Origin: Nitrosospira sp.
Lineage (GTDB): Bacteria; Pseudomonadota; Gammaproteobacteria; Burkholderiales; Nitrosomonadaceae
Direction of reading: 5' to 3'
Assembly: GCA_030453055.1 (NCBI GenBank)
Contig: JAKDLC010000024.1
Coordinates: 1-13,644, forward strand
Length of the DNA stretch: 13,644 nucleotides
In this document: piece by piece, positions 10,940-13,644 of the stretch
How positions within the stretch are numbered: the first letter of the stretch is position 1
Layout of the letters: every line of letters starts with the position of its first letter
Translations under genes and position numbers: made by a program
Notes under the pieces: model-generated
Databases searched by the model: none
Seen by the model: the letters and a program-made list of their open reading frames with translations, nothing else
What the model was told of the DNA's origin: nothing

Positions 10940-10977
10940 GCCAGCCCATCGTTATAATGCCAGCCCATCGTTATAAT
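10940..10977. repeat. 19-bp tandem repeat downstream of the HAF gene
   Basis: GCCAGCCCATCGTTATAAT occurs twice without a spacer, 67 bases after the HAF stop codon and just outside the insertion sequence. No terminator hairpin with a T-run is seen in 10873-11008. Confidence 0.9.
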
Positions 10978-11008
10978 GATGATTAGCGAGGAAAATAGGG
11001 GACAGACC

Positions 11009-11028
11009 CTGAGCTATCCCCATAAAAT
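11009..11028 (+). repeat. Left terminal inverted repeat of the IS
   Basis: Starts CTGAGCTATCCCCATAAAAT. It pairs with the right end with two differences (positions 6 and 15). Confidence 0.85.
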
Positions 11029-11123
11029 ACTATAGCATTACAGTGGCTTATGATATATATTTAATCTAAAACGGCGAGTGCATGAAACTTTTTCTTGAAT
11101 AGACAACTTTTCAGGAGATTCCC

Positions 11124-12326
11124 ATGCACTCTGTCGCGACATTACACAAACACCTTCAAACTGCGGTTCCGTCAATCCACCGCACCCGCCTGCAAGCGTT
11201 AATGGCCGCTGTCGGCGCGGTCTTATGCGGCGCTCAAATATCGATAACATCCTTAGGACGAAGCCTTTCCAATGCAGCCTTCGTCAAACACAAGATCAAG
11301 CGCATGGATCGCTTGATCGGCAATACCCGGCTCTATCAGGACCGAAGGGGTCTTTATACTGCACTGACACAATGGCTGGTGCGGGGGTTGCCCAACCCCA
11401 TTATTCTTATCGACTGGTCACCCTTAAGCGGTGACCAGGAGCACCATGTATTGCGTGCGTCGTTACCGGTCAAAGGCCGGGCATTAACCTTGTATGAGGA
11501 AGTCCATCCCCATTCCAAATTGGGCAATCGCAGAGTCCAGCAGGACTTTTTGGCGACACTCAAAACCATGCTGCCGTTGGCGAGTCAGCCGATCATCGTA
11601 GCGGATTCCGGGTTTCGCGTACCGTTCTATCGTTACGTCGAACAGACACTGGGCTGGCATTGGGTGGGGCGTATCCGTAACCGTGATTTTATCAGTTGGC
11701 AAAACACCACCGATGCATGGTTCAGTGCAACATCGTTGTATGCGAAAGCCACCACCCAGCCCACTAACCTGGGCACGGTTCAATGGGTTCGGCGGCATCC
11801 GCTGTCCGCTTTTCTGGTCTTGGTGCGGCAACCCAAAAAAGGGCGGCAACGATGCAATCAATCAGGTCGGCAGAGCCAGTCACATCACAGTAAAAAACAA
11901 GCCAGGCGCGAAAAAGAGCCCTGGCTACTGGTAGCCTCCCTCTCGTTACAAGCGTTCACCGCCAAGCAGATCGTGAAGCTGTATCGAGCGCGCATGCAAA
12001 TCGAAGAAGGCTTTCGCGATAGCAAAAGTTATCGCTATGGCTTGGGCGTAGCCTGCGCCAATCGCATCGGCCAACAGCGTCGAGCGAACTTGCTGTTAAT
12101 CGCCGCACTGGCCGCCTTCCTCCTTTGGTGTGTCGGTGTTGCCGGAAAAAACCAACCGATCGCTAAACAGGTGCGCGTGAATTCGTCCAGCAAACGCGAT
12201 CCTTATTCGGTAATCTTTCTCGCGCGTTTGCTCCTGCGACAACCGGCATTTCGATTATCACCCAGCCACATATGGCAATCGCTGACAACCATTAATCCTT
12301 ATATCAACAGCTTATTGTGTGTATGA
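11124..12326 (+). CDS. IS4-family transposase (IS10-type DDE)
   Basis: 400 residues, full length for this group and uninterrupted. It catalyses cut-and-paste transposition of the surrounding element. The DDE triad is visible: D97 in IILIDWSPLSG, D161 in IIVADSGFRVPFY, and E294 in the YREK signature (Y287, R290, E294, K301) within RMQIEEGFRDSKS. GRALTLYEEVHP and KEPWLLVASL also match the IS10 transposase pattern. AGGAG lies 7 bases before ATG 11124, and the start is 115 bases inside the left end. All catalytic residues are present, so the element may still be active. Confidence 0.95.
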   Translation: MHSVATLHKHLQTAVPSIHRTRLQALMAAVGAVLCGAQISITSLGRSLSNAAFVKHKIKRMDRLIGNTRLYQDRRGLYTALTQWLVRGLPNPIILIDWSPLSGDQEHHVLRASLPVKGRALTLYEEVHPHSKLGNRRVQQDFLATLKTMLPLASQPIIVADSGFRVPFYRYVEQTLGWHWVGRIRNRDFISWQNTTDAWFSATSLYAKATTQPTNLGTVQWVRRHPLSAFLVLVRQPKKGRQRCNQSGRQSQSHHSKKQARREKEPWLLVASLSLQAFTAKQIVKLYRARMQIEEGFRDSKSYRYGLGVACANRIGQQRRANLLLIAALAAFLLWCVGVAGKNQPIAKQVRVNSSSKRDPYSVIFLARLLLRQPAFRLSPSHIWQSLTTINPYINSLLCV

Positions 12327-12346
12327 ATTTTGTGGGGATACCTCAG
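12327..12346 (-). repeat. Right terminal inverted repeat of the IS
   Basis: The complement reads CTGAGGTATCCCCACAAAAT, matching the left end at 18 of 20 bases. Confidence 0.85.
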
Positions 12347-12355
12347 AGTCTGACC

Positions 12356-12377
12356 CTGTAGATTTGCTGTAGATTTG
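12356..12377. repeat. 11-bp tandem repeat beside the IS right end
   Basis: CTGTAGATTTG occurs twice in direct succession, 10 bases outside the right IS end. The remaining bases up to 12512 show no gene. Confidence 0.85.
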
Positions 12378-12512
12378 AAGAGTTGTAAAAAATAAAAGCG
12401 CCGGATTGAGCGTGGTTTTTTCGCAGTCATAATCAAGTACGTTCATTTCGATGGCGCCTGAACGCGAACTGCACATGGAAGTGCTTTTGTGACCCCATTG
12501 CTTTTGCTATGC

Positions 12513-12785
12513 TCATTTCCGGTAAACTTCGCGCCGGTGCCCGACCTCCACCACGAGAATAAGAAGCGTATCATCTTGTATCTCGCAGAGGATTCGATAG
12601 TCGCCTACGCGGTAGCGCCAATACGATCCGAGCTTTGGGCCGGTTAAAGCATCACCAATACTACGCGGATCGTCCAGCGGTGATATACGCTCGCACAAGA
12701 ATTTTAAGATGCGGCGGCCTATCTGGATATCGAGCTTATCTATATTTCGTTTTGCGGAAGGACTTAAGCTAATCTTCCAAGCCAT
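12513..12785 (-). CDS. relE: RelE/ParE-superfamily toxin
   Basis: 90 residues, typical length. MAWKISLSPSAKRNIDKL is the usual N-terminal strand and helix. The C-terminal half contains YWRYRVGDYRILCEIQDDTLLILVVEVGHRREVYRK, the signature of RelE toxins, with conserved R57, R59 and R64 plus HRR...Y (83-88). Family members are ribosome-dependent mRNA endoribonucleases that stop translation. GAGGGA lies a few bases before ATG 12785. The gene overlaps the end of its antitoxin by 17 bases, the standard antitoxin-first arrangement, so the pair is translationally coupled. It looks intact. Confidence 0.93.
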   Translation of the reverse strand: MAWKISLSPSAKRNIDKLDIQIGRRILKFLCERISPLDDPRSIGDALTGPKLGSYWRYRVGDYRILCEIQDDTLLILVVEVGHRREVYRK

Positions 12786-12999
12786 ATTCCCTCATCACTT
12801 CTTCAAGCGGGATTGCCTTTTCCCCCCTTGCACGAAAATCTTCCGAGGCTTTTTCGGCCATGAAATAATCCTCAAGATCTTCAAGATGATTAAGAACCGC
12901 TTGCTTAACGTAAAATGCCTTGGTGCGCCCGGTCTGTACGGCCAGGTTTTCAAGGCGTTTTTCTATGTCTTCCGATAGTCGAATTGAAAATGTACTCAT
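12769..12999 (-). CDS. relB: RHH antitoxin of the RelE-type toxin (RelB/DUF6290-like)
   Basis: 76 residues from ATG 12999. MSTFSIRLSEDIEKRLENLAVQTGRTKAFYVKQAVLNHLEDLEDYF is a ribbon-helix-helix DNA-binding domain. The acidic tail (ASEDFRARGEKAIPLEEVMREYGLED) is the toxin-binding arm. An in-frame ATG 12 bases upstream (13011) is possible, but GGGAG sits 6 bases before the 12999 start, which decides for the shorter form. Overlapping palindromes just upstream suggest autoregulation. Confidence 0.92.
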   Translation of the reverse strand: MSTFSIRLSEDIEKRLENLAVQTGRTKAFYVKQAVLNHLEDLEDYFMAEKASEDFRARGEKAIPLEEVMREYGLED

Positions 13000-13021
13000 G
13001 TTAGCTCCCATGTTGTGTTAC

Positions 13022-13045
13022 GTGTAGTACACTATATTCTATAGT
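13022..13045 (-). promoter_or_regulatory. Overlapping palindromes: likely operator of the relBE-like pair
   Basis: GTGTA-G-TACAC (13022-13032) and ACTATA-TTC-TATAGT (13031-13045) are two perfect inverted repeats that share two bases and lie 23-46 bases upstream of the antitoxin start. On the coding strand TATAGT could also act as the -10 box. RHH antitoxins commonly bind such sites. The remaining bases up to 13212 hold no convincing gene. Confidence 0.55.
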
Positions 13046-13212
13046 CACATTTATTGCTACCGATTGTCCGCTTGTGTAGGGAACAAATAAACTGTCCGGC
13101 TCTATAGCAAATGATTTGCCCGGTTTATGCTGCCCTAACGGAAAGGAGCATGAATGTGCTGCAAGATTTTCTAGCGGCGCAAGATCGTCAGGCAATTGAG
13201 GTCACCCCTGAG

Positions 13213-13581
13213 CTATCCTTTCTCTTCAACACACAAAAATTCACACAATTGAGCGGATGTTTTCTTCCGGTCTTTAGTCGATAAAGTGCCAATGCGCCGA
13301 ACAAACAAAGCCTCCTCAAATGTTGTGATTTTGCTCGGACGAATGATGGATTCGCCCGGCAACCCGGCGAGTTTTAGATCGCTAATCAGGACATCTCCAT
13401 ACGACCGTGCGTGCTGTGCGCTCGTAATCATCGACAGGAAATACTTTCCCGTCTTCGTGCTCAATGTCTCGGTCGAAACAATCAGCGCGGGACGTACTTT
13501 AGTGTAGTTGCTTTCCGTATAGGGGAAGGGAACAAGCACGACATCCCACGGCTGAAATCGTGGTTTAGCGAAGCGAGTCAT
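13213..13581 (-). CDS. mazF: MazF/PemK-family toxin
   Basis: 122 residues. The N-terminal FQPWDVVLVPFPYTESNYTKVRPALIVS (9-36) is the PemK/MazF SH3-like barrel signature, with the conserved Arg-Pro at 30-31. The MITSA segment (51-55) carries the conserved Thr/Ser of the active site. Members are sequence-specific mRNA interferases. ATG 13581 overlaps the stop of the upstream partner by 17 bases and has little ribosome binding site of its own, so coupled translation is likely. The gene looks complete. Confidence 0.92.
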   Translation of the reverse strand: MTRFAKPRFQPWDVVLVPFPYTESNYTKVRPALIVSTETLSTKTGKYFLSMITSAQHARSYGDVLISDLKLAGLPGESIIRPSKITTFEEALFVRRIGTLSTKDRKKTSAQLCEFLCVEEKG

Positions 13582-13644
13582 AGATGCTGTCGGCTTCCGA
13601 ATCCCATTCAGTAAACGTGTGAAATGGATTGTCTTTGCGCTCCT
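13565..13644 (-). CDS. Antitoxin partner of the MazF-like toxin (C-terminal 25 residues only)
   Basis: An open frame entering from the right edge ends with ...NPFHTFTEWDSEADSIYDSLR and TAA at 13567-13565. The acidic, aromatic tail and its position directly before and overlapping mazF fit the toxin-binding tail of a MazE-type antitoxin. The DNA-binding part lies outside the window, so its fold (AbrB-like or other) cannot be determined. Confidence 0.7.
   Translation of the reverse strand, partial: ERKDNPFHTFTEWDSEADSIYDSLR

Larger units (their letters stand above)
11009..12346 (+). mobile_element. IS4-family (IS10-like) insertion sequence, 1338 bp
   Basis: The termini 11009-11028 and 12327-12346 are inverted repeats matching at 18 of 20 bases, beginning CTGAG and containing TATCCCCA, like the CTGA...ATCCCC ends of IS10. 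One intact transposase fills the element, and 1338 bp is close to IS10 length. The 9 bases flanking left (GGACAGACC) and right (AGTCTGACC) match at only 6 of 9, so no clean target duplication remains. I do not know an ISfinder name for it. Confidence 0.88.

Noticed and set aside
13001..13195. 64-residue minus-strand frame between the two toxin-antitoxin pairs
   Set aside because: It needs a TTG start without ribosome binding site, resembles nothing I know, and covers the probable relBE operator.
13150..13281. 43-residue plus-strand frame preceded by AAGGAG
   Set aside because: The ribosome binding site is good, but the peptide has no recognisable features and the frame runs into the 3' end of mazF on the opposite strand; I judge it chance or a remnant.

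Overview
The window looks like a betaproteobacterial chromosome, possibly a Nitrosomonadales-type lineage. This is inference from high GC in the left half, a PEP-CTERM/HAF-repeat exported protein, an ATTCCCGC...GCGGGAAT repeat that encodes the tell-tale VIPAKAGI peptide, and glycogen/trehalose enzymes of proteobacterial type. No rRNA, tRNA or CRISPR array is visible.

Region 1 (1-8400, all minus strand) is a tightly packed trehalose/alpha-glucan cluster. In transcription order it holds an NADPH-dependent FMN reductase-like gene, a trehalose synthase-maltokinase fusion (TreS-Mak), malto-oligosyltrehalose trehalohydrolase (TreZ), and a 4-alpha-glucanotransferase (MalQ) fused in frame to the start of malto-oligosyltrehalose synthase (TreY), which runs off the left edge. 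TreS-Mak and treZ are 3 bases apart; treZ and malQ-treY overlap by 4 bases (ATGA). Three polypeptides therefore carry five activities: TreY and TreZ make trehalose from maltodextrins, MalQ remodels the dextrins, TreS interconverts maltose and trehalose, and Mak would make maltose-1-phosphate. The Mak domain has Asn where its family has the DFEGEP metal-binding Asp, and it carries an in-frame palindromic-repeat insertion.

Region 2 (8401-9687) is intergenic DNA with inverted repeats, followed by a decayed toxin-antitoxin locus. It has an intact ParD-like antitoxin, a ParE toxin that lacks a normal start codon and its C-terminal end, and a convergent small ribbon-helix-helix-like ORF with a good ribosome binding site.

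Region 3 (9688-10872) encodes a secreted HAF-repeat protein with a signal peptide and a PEP-CTERM sorting tail. Two of its repeat units are nearly identical in DNA, which indicates recent expansion.

Region 4 (11009-12346) is a complete IS4-family (IS10-like) insertion sequence with an intact transposase and imperfect terminal inverted repeats, but no clean target duplication.

Region 5 (12513-13644, minus strand) has lower GC and holds two more toxin-antitoxin modules: a RelE-type toxin with an RHH antitoxin and a palindromic operator, and a MazF/PemK-type toxin with the tail of its antitoxin at the right edge. The right half thus reads as an accessory patch next to a core metabolic cluster. 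Short tandem duplications occur throughout the window, several of them in frame inside genes.
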